Origin: Blautia sp. MSJ-19
GTDB taxonomy: Bacteria > Bacillota > Clostridia > Lachnospirales > Lachnospiraceae
DNA length: 64,000 nucleotides
Reading direction: 5' to 3'
Assembly (NCBI RefSeq): GCF_018918125.1
Contig: NZ_JAHLQA010000007.1
Location: 62,001 to 126,000, forward strand
Under the pieces are notes generated by a model. The model searched no databases and was not told the DNA's origin. It saw only the letters and a program-made list of their open reading frames with translations. The position numbers and the translations under genes are program-made. Below, piece after piece: positions 8,725 to 18,890 of this stretch (position 1 is the stretch's first letter; every line of letters starts with the position of its first letter).

Positions 8725-11183
8725 ATGTACAGAGAAACAAATTCCAAAGGTAATAAAAGTGAAGAAGAACTGTTAACAGAATATAGTTATAAAGCATTGC
8801 ACAAACTGATCAAATCCGGCATGTGGAAAATGTACTGCAACCGGGAGTTTCAGATTGACCGCGTGGAGTGGAGCGATGATCTGCGAAGAATGGTGGGATA
8901 TAAGGATAAGTCGGATTTTCCTGACCTTCTGGAGTCATGGTCAGACCTTCTGCATCCGGAAGATCATGCCAGAGTTATAAATGGTATTGATCCGGTGCTT
9001 CGGGATGTGACCGGAAATACGATCTTCGATGAAGAATATCGTTTGAATACCAGAAATCAAGGTTATCGCTGGTTTCGGGCAACAGGAGATGTTTCCAGAA
9101 GAGAAGATGGCACGCCGCTCTGTTTTTTTGGAATTTTTATCGACATTACAGAGCAGAAGGAACATGACAGACTTGAGCTGGCAAGAGATGAAGCTCTTGA
9201 AAAAGCGAATGGTGCTCTGACGGCGATGAATGTACTGCACGAGACAATTGGTTCTGGTGCATGGAGCAATACATTTAATGAAGAAGGAAAATCTGTGGCA
9301 GTGGAATGGAGTGATGCATTTCGTGCTCTTCTAGGATTTAAAAACGAAGAAGATTTTCCAAATCAGCAAGATTTCTTTTTTTCCAGAGTTCATCCGGATG
9401 ATATCCGGAAATTGTCTGATGATTACGAAAAAGCACTTTATGATACAAGTGGCAAAATAGTTTATGATACAGAATTTCGAGCTCAGGTCAAAAGTGGAGA
9501 ATATCGTTGGTTTCGTACAACAGGACGTATGACACGGAAAGCAAATGAAAAATCTGGGACTTTTTACGGAATGCTTATGGACATTGACGAAAAGAAAAAA
9601 ACGGATGCAGAGCTTTTGTGGCGTGACACCCTGGCAGACATTATGACGAGAAACCTGGACAGCGTTTATGTGATTCTGGACAAGCATAACCGTAACTCTG
9701 TTTATGTAAGTCCGAGTATTGAGCATGTGTTCGGAATAAAGAAGGAAACAGTGCAGCCGCTCCTTGCTATTCAAAAAATAGAGCAAAAAGGATCCGATGA
9801 CTTTTCTATAGAAGAAGTGGTCAATCTTTTGCCGGGGCAGTCGCAGGTTAAGGAGTGTTGATCATGCCTGTGGGGAGTTCCGCGGCAAAGATGTTTCAGA
9901 AAACGATTCATCATGTAGTTCGAGGGGATGAGGATATTCTGATCTTTGAATTTGCGGATCATACCCATGAGCAGGAAATTCGTAAAAATATTGAAGATGC
10001 ACTGGAAATTGCAAAGAGTGCCAATGCAGCTAAAAGCAGTTTCTTATCAAATATGAGCCATGATATTCGAACTCCGATGAATGTTATTACAGGTCTTTCA
10101 AAGCTGATGGAACATGAACTGGATAATCCGGCAAAGATGCAGGAGTATATTGGAAAGATTCAGACTTCCAGCAGTCATCTTCTGGGGCTGATCAATGATG
10201 TCCTTGACATGAGTAAGATAGAGAGTGGAGAAACTCGCCTGAATATTGAAAAATTTAATCTTATTCATCAGATTGAAGAAATCAGTATGCTGATTCGACA
10301 GCAGACGGTAGAGCATGGACAACAATTTGATACATATATTTCTGATATCGAACACAAAAATGTGGAAGGTGATGCATTGCGTGTTCGACAGGTATTTCTC
10401 AATATCCTCGGGAATGCGGTGAAATATACACCAGATGGTGGTAAGATTTCATTTACTGTAACAGAAGAACCGTGTTTTGCTGAATCCTGTGCAAAATACC
10501 GTTTTGTAATCACAGATAATGGAATTGGTATGAAACAGGACTATATGGAACACATTTTTGAACCGTTCAGCCGTCAGGAAAATTCTGTTACAAACAGAGT
10601 TCAGGGCACCGGGCTTGGCATGGCGATTACAAAAAATATCGTAGATATGATGGGCGGGACGATCCATGTCGACAGTGCAGAGGGCAAAGGAAGTTCGTTT
10701 GAAGTCATTTTGGAGTTTCGAATTGAGCGTGAGGCAGAACAAGATACCCGGACTCTTTCGGAATATGCGAATAATGAAACGATTGAGAATGAGATTTTGA
10801 AAGGAAAGCGTTTCCTGTGTGCGGAAGACAATGAATTGAATGCAGAAATCCTGCGGGCATTATTGGAGATGGAAGGGGCCAGCTGCGAAATCTGTACAAA
10901 TGGTGTGGAAATCGTGGAGCGATTTACAGAGATCGGACCGGATGAATTTGATATGATTCTGATGGATGTTCAGATGCCGCTGATGAATGGGTATGAAGCG
11001 ACAAGAGCAATCCGCAGAAGCAAGAATCCACTGGGAAAATCCATACCGATCGTTGCCATGACAGCAAATGCATTTGCAGACGATATTCAGCAGAGTATGG
11101 ATGCCGGTATGAATGAGCATATTTCCAAACCAATGGATCTGCAACGACTGAAGAAAGTTGTGGCGAAACTGGTTCAAAAATAA
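8725..11183 (+). pseudogene. Hybrid sensor histidine kinase split by a one-base deletion
   Basis: Two overlapping frames together make one normal protein. Frame one (8725-9861) has two complete PAS domains and the start of a third (DSVYVILDKHNRNSVYVSPS), then stops after GQSQVKEC. Frame two, from GTG 9855, continues IMPVGSSAAKMFQKTIHHV, the rest of that PAS, then HisKA (NMSHDIRTPMN), HATPase (NAVKYT, DNGIGM, GTGLGMAI) and a receiver domain (MILMDVQMPLMNGYEA). Adding one G near 9860 restores ECWIMPVG in a single frame. It is therefore a recent frameshift or a sequencing error. If the shift is real, the receiver and kinase half could still be made from the GTG start. Confidence 0.8.
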
Positions 11184-11206
11184 ATTCTCCAATATTTCAT
11201 TATAAC

Positions 11207-11243
11207 AAAAAGCGGTCTGCCACTTCGGCGAGACCGCCTTTCT
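11207..11243. terminator. Bidirectional terminator between convergent genes
   Basis: GCGGTCT pairs with AGACCGC around GCCACTTCGGCG, with A-rich sequence on the left and T-rich on the right, so it can stop both the sensor kinase and the minus-strand AAA gene. Confidence 0.75.
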
Positions 11244-11254
11244 ATGTCTATATT

Positions 11255-12946
11255 TTAGCCAATTAATACTTTTTTGCCATGGAAAGCAAAACCATAGCAT
11301 CGGATTCGTTCGGGATTTATACCATTTGCTTTCAATTCGCAGACATATTGTTTATCCTGGATCTGCTTTTTCGCGGCGGAAACGGTATCCTCCAGTGTCT
11401 GCTCGCCCTGTTCGAATACTTTAAATTCCAGAATAAATGCCAGATCATTATTATGAATCGGCTCCAGCATGACATCATAGCGACCATAACCGCTTTCGCG
11501 GTTAGAAGATATGCGATAGCGTCCCGCCAGTTCAACAATCAGTCCAAGTACAAAACCATGATAAAATCGCTCTGGTCTGTCTGGTCTTGTTTGCGAATTT
11601 GATGAACTGCCAACATCAAAAAAGCTGAAAGTTGCCATTGAAATTGCATTCATATAATGATTCATTTCTTTCACATCATCACGCAACAATGCACGAACAA
11701 AGTCATTATATGGTACATCTTCGTTGGAAAACCAGTCTTTTATCATGTTTTCGAACATCATGCGAACTTCACGATTTGTAATACTTAAATGATAGACAAA
11801 TCGATCGGTATGTTCATCTACTTCTACATTTGATACCTTCAGATATCCACTTGCAAGCAAAAGACTCCAGATTGCATTTTTCTTTTTACTGAGTTGCTCA
11901 AAGATAATTTCTTCATCAATTTCCGTGATCAGTTCTCTGCCTTCGAGAAGTTCTTCCATGATAGTCTTGGTCTCTGCGTTTCCACGCTGAATCAGACTGG
12001 TGATCATTTCATTAGAACTAGTGTTTACCCAGTAGGGCTTGAATTTTTTTTCCTCAAGGAAACAGGTGATAGACCATGGGTTATATATATCTTTTTGTAT
12101 TCCAAAAGAAAAACCATCATACCAGTATTTTACTTTTTCTTTCTGAGATTCTAGACCATAAGTTTCCAGTGCCCGGCAAACTTCTTCCTGAGTAAAGCCA
12201 AATTGAGTGCTGTATTTTTCGGAAGTTGTCGTTATTACAGTGAGATTGTTTAGGTCGGAAAAGATAGATTCCTTACTGACTCGGGTGATTCCGGTAAGCA
12301 GCCCACGTTCGAGAAAGGGATTACTTTTAAAGCTTGCATTAAATAATCCTCTCATAAATTCTACCAGATCTTTCCAGAATCCATTTACATAAGCTTCCTG
12401 GAGAGGTGTATCATATTCATCGAGAAAAATCAGTACTTTTTTCTTATAATAGCGGCTCAGATAATCGGACAAAGAGCTGATTGCCAGAGCCGCTGTTGTA
12501 TCAGACATTTCCAGTCTTACGGAATCAAAAAATTCAAGATCCTGAGAGGACATGAAAGATTCATCACGGAGGTAAGCATACTTCCCATATAATCTTACCA
12601 AACTTTGTATGATTCCTTCTCTGACGGACTGAAATGTAGTTCCCTTAATATTGGCAAAGCTCATGTAAATGACCGGATAAGTTCCCTGTAAATCACGGTA
12701 TTCCCGGGTTTCCCAAATAGACAGGCCCTCAAATAAATCGCTTCTGTTCTGATATACAATGGAGAAAAAACATTCCAGCATGCTTAAATTCAGTGTTTTT
12801 CCGAAACGGCGTGGACGGGTGATCAAAGTAACGGCATCTTTGTTTTCCCACCATTCCCGGATAAAATCAGTCTTATCTACGAGAAAGCAGTCGTTTTCTC
12901 TGATGTATGCAAAATCCTGCGCTCCCAGAGATACTGTCTGAGTCAT
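11255..12946 (-). CDS. AAA-ATPase-like / PD-(D/E)XK nuclease-like protein
   Basis: A 563-residue protein of the AAA-ATPase_like plus PDDEXK_9 type. The N-terminus has the family opening (SLGAQDFAYIRENDCFLVDK) and a Walker-A-like RPRRFGKTLNLSML; Walker B is KVLIFLDEYDTP near residue 172. The C-terminus carries a nuclease-like core (GYGRYDVML, then FILEFKV) with the D and ExK residues in place. These proteins occur in many copies in gut anaerobes. Their role is unproven, and mobile-element or defence functions have been suggested. Ribosome site GGAGGTG before the ATG. The window ends in the start of a relative. Confidence 0.85.
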   Translation of the reverse strand: MTQTVSLGAQDFAYIRENDCFLVDKTDFIREWWENKDAVTLITRPRRFGKTLNLSMLECFFSIVYQNRSDLFEGLSIWETREYRDLQGTYPVIYMSFANIKGTTFQSVREGIIQSLVRLYGKYAYLRDESFMSSQDLEFFDSVRLEMSDTTAALAISSLSDYLSRYYKKKVLIFLDEYDTPLQEAYVNGFWKDLVEFMRGLFNASFKSNPFLERGLLTGITRVSKESIFSDLNNLTVITTTSEKYSTQFGFTQEEVCRALETYGLESQKEKVKYWYDGFSFGIQKDIYNPWSITCFLEEKKFKPYWVNTSSNEMITSLIQRGNAETKTIMEELLEGRELITEIDEEIIFEQLSKKKNAIWSLLLASGYLKVSNVEVDEHTDRFVYHLSITNREVRMMFENMIKDWFSNEDVPYNDFVRALLRDDVKEMNHYMNAISMATFSFFDVGSSSNSQTRPDRPERFYHGFVLGLIVELAGRYRISSNRESGYGRYDVMLEPIHNNDLAFILEFKVFEQGEQTLEDTVSAAKKQIQDKQYVCELKANGINPERIRCYGFAFHGKKVLIG

Positions 12947-13169
12947 GAGTGGTCACCTCCAGATGGAAATTGATAAGTTGTTGTGGAGCAGAGTAAAAAG
13001 TAATTTTTAATTTAGTTTAACATGAAGAAAAAAGCAAAACAAGGGATATATAAATGTAAAAATTTAGGAAATGTAGAAATGAATAATTTTTATGTGTTAA
13101 GAATTATGAGTGCATGTTATAATATATACAAATAGATGCGTGACAAATAAGGGTAGAAAGTGATTTCAT

Positions 13170-13337
13170 ATGACCAATGAAAGAAGATTGAGTAGTATTG
13201 AGACAAGTTTCAAAATGGAAGGCATGCCGTTTGATTCAAGTTGTCGCAGGCGGGTTCAGAATGTTCTTAATAATACAACAACTGTATCTGCTGTAATTAA
13301 AGAATTAAATAAAAAATATGGAGTATCTAAGAGCTGA
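13170..13337 (+). CDS. VbhA-like antitoxin of a Fic toxin
   Basis: A 55-residue protein. It contains TSFKMEGMPFD, which fits the inhibitory-helix motif (S/T)xxxE(G/N) used by Fic antitoxins to block ATP binding, followed by a helix-rich tail (VSAVIKELNKKYG) as in VbhA. It overlaps the start of a truncated Fic frame, the usual antitoxin-toxin order. The start ATG at 13170 follows GGGTAGAAAGTG, a modest ribosome site. With the toxin broken it is probably an orphan. Confidence rests on the motif plus the neighbour. Confidence 0.65.
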   Translation: MTNERRLSSIETSFKMEGMPFDSSCRRRVQNVLNNTTTVSAVIKELNKKYGVSKS

Positions 13338-13543
13338 AAAATCAGGAATATGAGTATTCGTATGATGATACAAAAGATGCTAAGAACTATTATCCAGGGA
13401 CTAATGTTTTGAAAAATAAATTGAACATTCAGGACCTGGATATTTTAAAATCCGATGTAAAAATGTTTGGGGCACAGAGTAATTTGAAAAATAAAGAAGC
13501 CTGCATACGCAGGCTCAGTCCACACACTGTGGGTCACGGTTAA
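13334..13543 (+). pseudogene. Truncated Fic toxin (N-terminal fragment)
   Basis: Directly after and overlapping the antitoxin lies a frame reading YSYDDTKDAKNYYPGTNVLK, then NKLNIQDLDIL, the characteristic N-terminus of VbhT/Fic-domain AMPylators (Y-PGT-VL-NK). Homology ends near 13455. The rest of the Fic domain, including the HPFxxGNG loop, is missing, and the frame runs into the tracrRNA gene before stopping. No other piece of the gene is seen on the far side of the CRISPR locus. The toxin is certainly inactive. Confidence 0.6.
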
Positions 13544-13606
13544 GTGACGATTTGAATTAAATTCTTATTTGAACTTATGATGTAAAGTTAGTATGGTACT
13601 AAACTT
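13487..13606 (-). ncRNA. tracrRNA for the type II-A CRISPR system
   Basis: Read on the minus strand, about 120 nt. Near its 5' end an anti-repeat (13568-13605) pairs with the CRISPR repeat: TGATGTAAA and GTATGGTACT blocks match exactly and TTTGA forms the lower stem, with an AAGU bulge as in the Streptococcus pyogenes tracrRNA. Next come a short nexus hairpin (GAAT-UUA-AUUC), a GUCAC/GUGAC hairpin, a CCACA/UGUGG hairpin and a terminal stem AGCCTGC-GTAT-GCAGGCT with a T-rich tail acting as terminator. It lies upstream of cas9 on the opposite strand. Confidence 0.85.
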
Positions 13607-13612
13607 ATTTTC

Positions 13613-13641
13613 AGTATAAAACGGGTCAACAGAAAAGTCAA
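13613..13641 (-). promoter_or_regulatory. Promoter of tracrRNA
   Basis: On the minus strand TTGACT (13636-13641) and TATACT (13613-13618) are spaced by 17 bases. The expected start near 13606 falls right at the beginning of the anti-repeat. Confidence 0.7.
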
Positions 13642-13676
13642 TTAAAATTTAAAGTACAGGAAGGAGAAAGTGCATT

Positions 13677-16600
13677 ATGGAAAAAGAATATTTTTTGGGA
13701 TTGGATATGGGAACCGGATCACTTGGATGGGCGGTTACGAACAACCAATATGAAATCTTAAGGGCACATGGAAAGTCCTTGTGGGGTGTAAGGTTGTTTG
13801 AAAGCGCAAATACGGCAGAAGAACGACGCATGTTTAGAACATCCAGAAGAAGATTGGACAGACGGAACTGGAGAATTCAGATTCTACAGGAACTTTTTGC
13901 CGAAGAAATTACAGCAGTAGATCCGGGATTTTATCTCCGGATGAAAGAGAGTAAATATTATCCGGAGGATAAGCAGGATATCAATGGGAATTGTCCAGAT
14001 CTGCCGTATGCATTATTTGTGGACAAAAATTTTACAGATAAGGATTATCATGCACAGTTTCCAACTATTTATCATTTAAGAAAATATCTGATGGAAACAA
14101 AGGGAACACCAGATATCCGATTAGTATATCTGGCAATTCATCATATGATGAAGCATAGAGGACACTTCCTTCTTTCTGGAGATATTAGCCAGATTAAGGA
14201 ATTCAAGGGAACATTCATGCAGATGGTTCAGAATTTAAAAGAAGAAGAACTGGAGTGGGGAATCGAGCCAGATGTAGAAGAATTGGGATGTATCGAAAAA
14301 ATATTAAAGAACAGGGAACTGACTAAAACCGCAAAAAAGACAGCTCTTATCAAGCAGCTTAAGGCAAAGAGTACTTGTGAGAAGGCTATTTTAACATTGT
14401 TATCTGGTGGTACGGTAAAATTAAGTGACATTTTTGGAGTTGCTGAATTGAATGAAAGTGAACGACCAAAGATATCATTTTCAGATAGTGGATATGATGA
14501 GTATATTGGTTCTGTAGAAGCTGTTTTGGGAGAACAATATTATATTGTAGAATCAGCAAAAGCAGTTTACGATTGGTCTGTATTGGTAGAAATTCTTGGA
14601 GACAGCAGTTCTATATCTGAAGCAAAAGTAAAAACATATAAAAAGCATAAGCAGGATCTGAAATATCTGAAAATAATTGTGCGTGAACATTTACCATCAG
14701 AGTTTTATAAGAAAGTTTTTGTTGAAACCAGTGATAAGCTGGACAATTATTGTGCATATATCGGAATGACAAAGAAGAATGGAAGGAAAGTTGATTTACA
14801 GAGCAAACAATGCGATAAGGATGCTTTTTATGATTTTTTGAAAAAGACTGTAATAAAAAATATAACAGATCCTACGGTGAAAGAATATCTTGAAAAAGAA
14901 ATAGACCAGGGCAGTTTTTTACCGAAACAGGTAAACAAAGAAAATGGTGTTATCCCATACCAGGTTCATCTGTATGAGTTAAAGAAAATATTAAAGAATC
15001 TGGAAAACAGAATTCCACTTATAAAAGAAAATCAGGAAAAAATTATTCAGCTGTTTGAATTTAGGATTCCCTATTATGTCGGACCATTAAATTATACGGA
15101 TGGAAAAGAAGAAAAATTTACATGGGCAGTACGAAGAAGTAAAGAAAAAATTTATCCGTGGAATTTTGAAGAGGTTGTTGATACGGAAGCGAGCGCAGAA
15201 AAGTTTATTCGCAGGATGACGAATAAATGTACATATCTGGTGGGAGAAGATGTATTACCAAAAGATTCATTGTTATATAGTAAATTTATGGTATTGAATG
15301 AACTAAATACTCTTCGATTAAATGGAGAAAAAATTTCCGTTAAACTGAAGCAGCAAATTTATGAAGAAGTATTTTGCAGGTACCGTAAAGTAACCATTAA
15401 GAAATTAAAAAAATATTTGAAATGTCAGGGAATTGCTGATGAGAATATGGATATTTCCGGAATTGATGGGGATTTTAAGGCACAACTGACTTCGTATCAT
15501 GATTTCAAAGAGAAATTGACAGGGGTGTCATTGAGTCAGAAAGCAAAAGAAGAAATTATTTTAAACATTGTTTTATTTGGGGAAGATAAGAAACTTTTGA
15601 AACAAAGACTGAAGAAGCGATTTCCTGAATTGACAGAAGGGCAGTTAAAAGCAATTAGTACTTTATCATACAAGGGATGGGGACGTTTATCTGACACTTT
15701 TCTGGAAAAAATAACAGTACCTGCTCCGGAAACTGGTGAGATTTGGAATATCATTATGGCACTGTGGGAGACAAATGATAATCTGATGCAGCTTCTTAGC
15801 AGAAACTATACTTTTGCAAATGAAATCGAAACTTTCAATGTAGGTAAGAAAACAGCAGAACTTTCTTATAAAACAGTTGAAGGACTGTACGTTTCACCGT
15901 CAGTTAAACGTCAGATCTGGCAGACACTTAAAGTAGTAAAAGAGATAAAAAAAGTGATGGGAACAGACCCACAAAGAGTTTTTGTGGAAATGGCAAGAGA
16001 GAAACAGGAAAGCAAACGAACAGAATCGCGTAGAAAACAGTTATTGGATTTATATAAGGTTTGCAAAAAAGAAGAATCTGAATGGGTTAGTGAATTGTGT
16101 GGACAGTTGGAACAGTGTCAGGATTATCAGTTAAGGAGTGATAAACTATATCTGTACTATACACAAAAGGGACGCTGTATGTATTCTGGTGAAAGAATTG
16201 AATTGGAAGATTTGTGGGATAATCAGAAATATGATATTGACCATATTTATCCACAATCTAAAACAATGGATGACAGCCTGGATAATCGAGTCCTTGTGAA
16301 GAAACGGCTGAATTCAGATAAAACTGATATATATCCAGTTAAGAAGGAAATTCGTGATTCGATGACATCGTTCTGGAAATCACTGCTGGAGCGTGGATTT
16401 ATAAGTAAAAAGAAATATGAACGACTGACCAGAGCAACAGAATTAAGACCGGATGAACTGGCTGGATTTATTGAAAGGCAGTTGGTTGAGACCAGGCAGA
16501 GTACAAAGGCGGTAGCAGAGATTTTACAGCTTGCATTCCCACATACAGAAATTGTATATGTAAAGGCAGGAAATGTTTCGAGATTCCGACACGATTTTGA

Positions 16601-17711
16601 CTTAATCAAGGTACGTGAAATGAATGATCTTCATCATGCAAAAGATGCATATTTGAATGTTGTAGTTGGAAACTCATATTATGTGAAATTTACTCGTAAT
16701 GCAGCGTGGTACGTAAAAGAGAATCCTGGACGGTCGTATAATTTGAAGACAATGTTTACGTCAAAAGATAAGGATATCATAAGAAATGGTGAGATTGCGT
16801 GGAAGTCAGGAAGTAATGGAACGATAGCGACTGTAAAGAATTTTATGAAAAAGAACAATATCCTTGTGACAAGAAAAGCGTATGAAGTTAAAGGTGGACT
16901 GTTTGATCAGCAGATTATGAAAAAAGGAAAAGGACAGGTTCCGATAAAAGGAAATGATAACCGACTTAGTAGTATAGAAAAATATGGTGGCTATAACAAG
17001 GCAACAGGTGCATACTTTATGTTGGTGAAATCTAAAGACAAAAAAGGAAAAGAAATTCGTACACTTGAATATATTCCATTGTATATGAAGAAGCAGATAG
17101 AAAAAGATGAGAAAACTGCGCTCACATATTTAATAGACGTAAAAATGCTTAAAGAACCGGAAATTCTCATGAGGAAAGTAAAAACAGATACATTATTTGA
17201 TGTAGATGGATTTAAAATGTGGCTGTCTGGAAGAACCGTTGATAGACTGCTTTTTAAAGGGGCAAATCAGCTTATATTATCTCAGCAGGATGCTGTGATT
17301 TTGAAAAAAATTATTAAATATGTAAATCGAAAAAAAGAAAACAAAGAAGTAGTTTTAAATCCAAGGGATGAATTGACAGAAGAAATGCTGGTGAGATTGT
17401 ATGATGTTTTTGTTGATAAAATCCAGAATACAATATATGGAAAACGCCTACTGACCCAAGCGCAGACTTTGATAGAAAAACGTGAAAGTTTTGAGAAATT
17501 ATGTGCAGAAGATAAATGTATTGTACTGAATGAAATACTACATATGTTCCAGTGTCAGAGTACAGCTTCTAATCTGAAGCTGATAGGCGGACCAGGAAGT
17601 GCAGGTATTTTGGTCATGAACAGCAATATTACAAAATGTACGAGAATTTCTATTATTAATCAGTCGGTTACAGGTATATTCGAAAAAGAAATAAACCTGT
17701 TGGCATTATGA
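13677..17711 (+). CDS. cas9: CRISPR-associated endonuclease Cas9 (type II-A)
   Basis: RNA-guided DNA endonuclease of 1344 residues, similar in size to other II-A enzymes. RuvC-I (FLGLDMGTGSLGWAV) holds Asp10. The Arg-rich bridge helix is RRMFRTSRRRLDRRNWR. RuvC-II (RVFVEMAREKQ) has Glu771, the HNH motif YDIDHIYPQS has His856, and RuvC-III HHAKDAY has His987 and Asp990. All catalytic residues are present. The C-terminus (INQSVTGIFEKEINL) aligns with the end of the S. pyogenes protein, but the stretch holding its two PAM-reading arginines is shorter here, so the PAM probably differs from NGG. Ribosome site AGGAAGGAG; the stop overlaps cas1 (ATGA). Confidence 0.97.
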   Translation: MEKEYFLGLDMGTGSLGWAVTNNQYEILRAHGKSLWGVRLFESANTAEERRMFRTSRRRLDRRNWRIQILQELFAEEITAVDPGFYLRMKESKYYPEDKQDINGNCPDLPYALFVDKNFTDKDYHAQFPTIYHLRKYLMETKGTPDIRLVYLAIHHMMKHRGHFLLSGDISQIKEFKGTFMQMVQNLKEEELEWGIEPDVEELGCIEKILKNRELTKTAKKTALIKQLKAKSTCEKAILTLLSGGTVKLSDIFGVAELNESERPKISFSDSGYDEYIGSVEAVLGEQYYIVESAKAVYDWSVLVEILGDSSSISEAKVKTYKKHKQDLKYLKIIVREHLPSEFYKKVFVETSDKLDNYCAYIGMTKKNGRKVDLQSKQCDKDAFYDFLKKTVIKNITDPTVKEYLEKEIDQGSFLPKQVNKENGVIPYQVHLYELKKILKNLENRIPLIKENQEKIIQLFEFRIPYYVGPLNYTDGKEEKFTWAVRRSKEKIYPWNFEEVVDTEASAEKFIRRMTNKCTYLVGEDVLPKDSLLYSKFMVLNELNTLRLNGEKISVKLKQQIYEEVFCRYRKVTIKKLKKYLKCQGIADENMDISGIDGDFKAQLTSYHDFKEKLTGVSLSQKAKEEIILNIVLFGEDKKLLKQRLKKRFPELTEGQLKAISTLSYKGWGRLSDTFLEKITVPAPETGEIWNIIMALWETNDNLMQLLSRNYTFANEIETFNVGKKTAELSYKTVEGLYVSPSVKRQIWQTLKVVKEIKKVMGTDPQRVFVEMAREKQESKRTESRRKQLLDLYKVCKKEESEWVSELCGQLEQCQDYQLRSDKLYLYYTQKGRCMYSGERIELEDLWDNQKYDIDHIYPQSKTMDDSLDNRVLVKKRLNSDKTDIYPVKKEIRDSMTSFWKSLLERGFISKKKYERLTRATELRPDELAGFIERQLVETRQSTKAVAEILQLAFPHTEIVYVKAGNVSRFRHDFDLIKVREMNDLHHAKDAYLNVVVGNSYYVKFTRNAAWYVKENPGRSYNLKTMFTSKDKDIIRNGEIAWKSGSNGTIATVKNFMKKNNILVTRKAYEVKGGLFDQQIMKKGKGQVPIKGNDNRLSSIEKYGGYNKATGAYFMLVKSKDKKGKEIRTLEYIPLYMKKQIEKDEKTALTYLIDVKMLKEPEILMRKVKTDTLFDVDGFKMWLSGRTVDRLLFKGANQLILSQQDAVILKKIIKYVNRKKENKEVVLNPRDELTEEMLVRLYDVFVDKIQNTIYGKRLLTQAQTLIEKRESFEKLCAEDKCIVLNEILHMFQCQSTASNLKLIGGPGSAGILVMNSNITKCTRISIINQSVTGIFEKEINLLAL

Positions 17712-18580
17712 GCTGGCGTGTAGTGGTAATCACAAAAAGAGCCAAGTTGGATCTGCAATTGGGTAAAATGGTAGTGAGAAGCGAGGAAACGATAAAAATT
17801 GTATTGAGTGAAATTTCTACAATTCTTATTGAGTCAACAGCAGTTTCACTTACCACAAGCCTGATTGCAGAACTGGCGAAACGAAAGATCAAGGTCATTT
17901 TTTGTGATGAAAAAAGGAATCCGAGTTGTGAGCTGGTAAATTATTATGGAAGCCATGATACCAGTAATAAAGTGCGCAGACAGATTGCATGGAAGCAAAA
18001 AACGAAAGAAGCGGTCTGGACAGAAATAGTAACAGAAAAGATACGAAAACAAAAGGAACTGTTGGAAGCATCAGGAAAGGAAGAATCAAAACTACTGACA
18101 TCTTATCTAAGAGAAATTACATGGAATGATGGAACAAACCGAGAAGGACATGCAGCAAAAGTTTACTTTAATGCATTGTTTGGAATGGATTTTACCCGAA
18201 CAGAAGATAATTTTATAAATGCTGCCTTGAATTATGGATATTCTATCATTTTGTCAGCTTTTACAAGAGAAGTTGTTGCAAACGGATATATTACACAGTT
18301 AGGACTTTTTCATGATAACATGTTCAATCAGTTTAATCTGGCATCAGACTTGATGGAACCATTTCGAATTCTTGTGGATCGAGAAGTAACAGAAATGGAT
18401 TTGATGCAGTTTGAACACGAGGAAAAGATGCAACTTGTAAATATATTGAATCAGGAGGTTCAGCTGGATGGAAAGATTCAATATGTGAATAATGCGATTA
18501 AAATTTATTGTAAAAGTGTATTTGATGCGTTGGAGGAAGATGACAGTTCATTGATTCGATTTTACGGAATTGAGTTATAG
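17708..18580 (+). CDS. cas1: CRISPR integrase Cas1
   Basis: Metal-dependent integrase that, with Cas2, inserts new spacers at the leader end of the array. At 290 residues it has the normal II-A length. Expected catalytic residues are visible: Glu147 in [11 protein letters not shown], His202 in LGLFHDN and acidic residues in ASDLMEPFR. The start codon overlaps the cas9 stop by four bases and cas2 follows 4 bases after its stop, so the four cas genes form one operon. Confidence 0.96.
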   Translation: MSWRVVVITKRAKLDLQLGKMVVRSEETIKIVLSEISTILIESTAVSLTTSLIAELAKRKIKVIFCDEKRNPSCELVNYYGSHDTSNKVRRQIAWKQKTKEAVWTEIVTEKIRKQKELLEASGKEESKLLTSYLREITWNDGTNREGHAAKVYFNALFGMDFTRTEDNFINAALNYGYSIILSAFTREVVANGYITQLGLFHDNMFNQFNLASDLMEPFRILVDREVTEMDLMQFEHEEKMQLVNILNQEVQLDGKIQYVNNAIKIYCKSVFDALEEDDSSLIRFYGIEL

Positions 18581-18584
18581 ATTT

Positions 18585-18890
18585 ATGAGAGTGTTGGTAT
18601 TTTTTGATCTTCCGGTTATCACAGAAGAGAACAGAAGGGAATATAGAAAATTCAGAAAATTCCTGCTTAAAAATGGCTTTTTAATGCTTCAGGAATCTGT
18701 TTATTGCAAACTTGCATTAAATAGTACAGCAGTGAGAACGATTGTTGACAATGTCCACAAAAATAAACCGGAAGAAGGATTGGTTCAGCTATTGACTGTG
18801 ACAGAAAAACAATATGCAAAAATGGATATTATAATTGGTGACATCAAGAGTGAGGTGCTGGACAGTGATGAAAGGCTGGTGATTTTATGA
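18585..18890 (+). CDS. cas2: CRISPR adaptation protein Cas2
   Basis: A small ferredoxin-fold protein (101 residues from the ATG at 18585) that scaffolds the Cas1-Cas2 integration complex. The opening [11 protein letters not shown] and the [19 protein letters not shown] segment are typical. A TTG at 18570 would add five residues and overlap cas1; the ATG is preferred because the family starts directly at MR-LV-FDLP. It overlaps csn2 by four bases. Confidence 0.95.
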   Translation: MRVLVFFDLPVITEENRREYRKFRKFLLKNGFLMLQESVYCKLALNSTAVRTIVDNVHKNKPEEGLVQLLTVTEKQYAKMDIIIGDIKSEVLDSDERLVIL

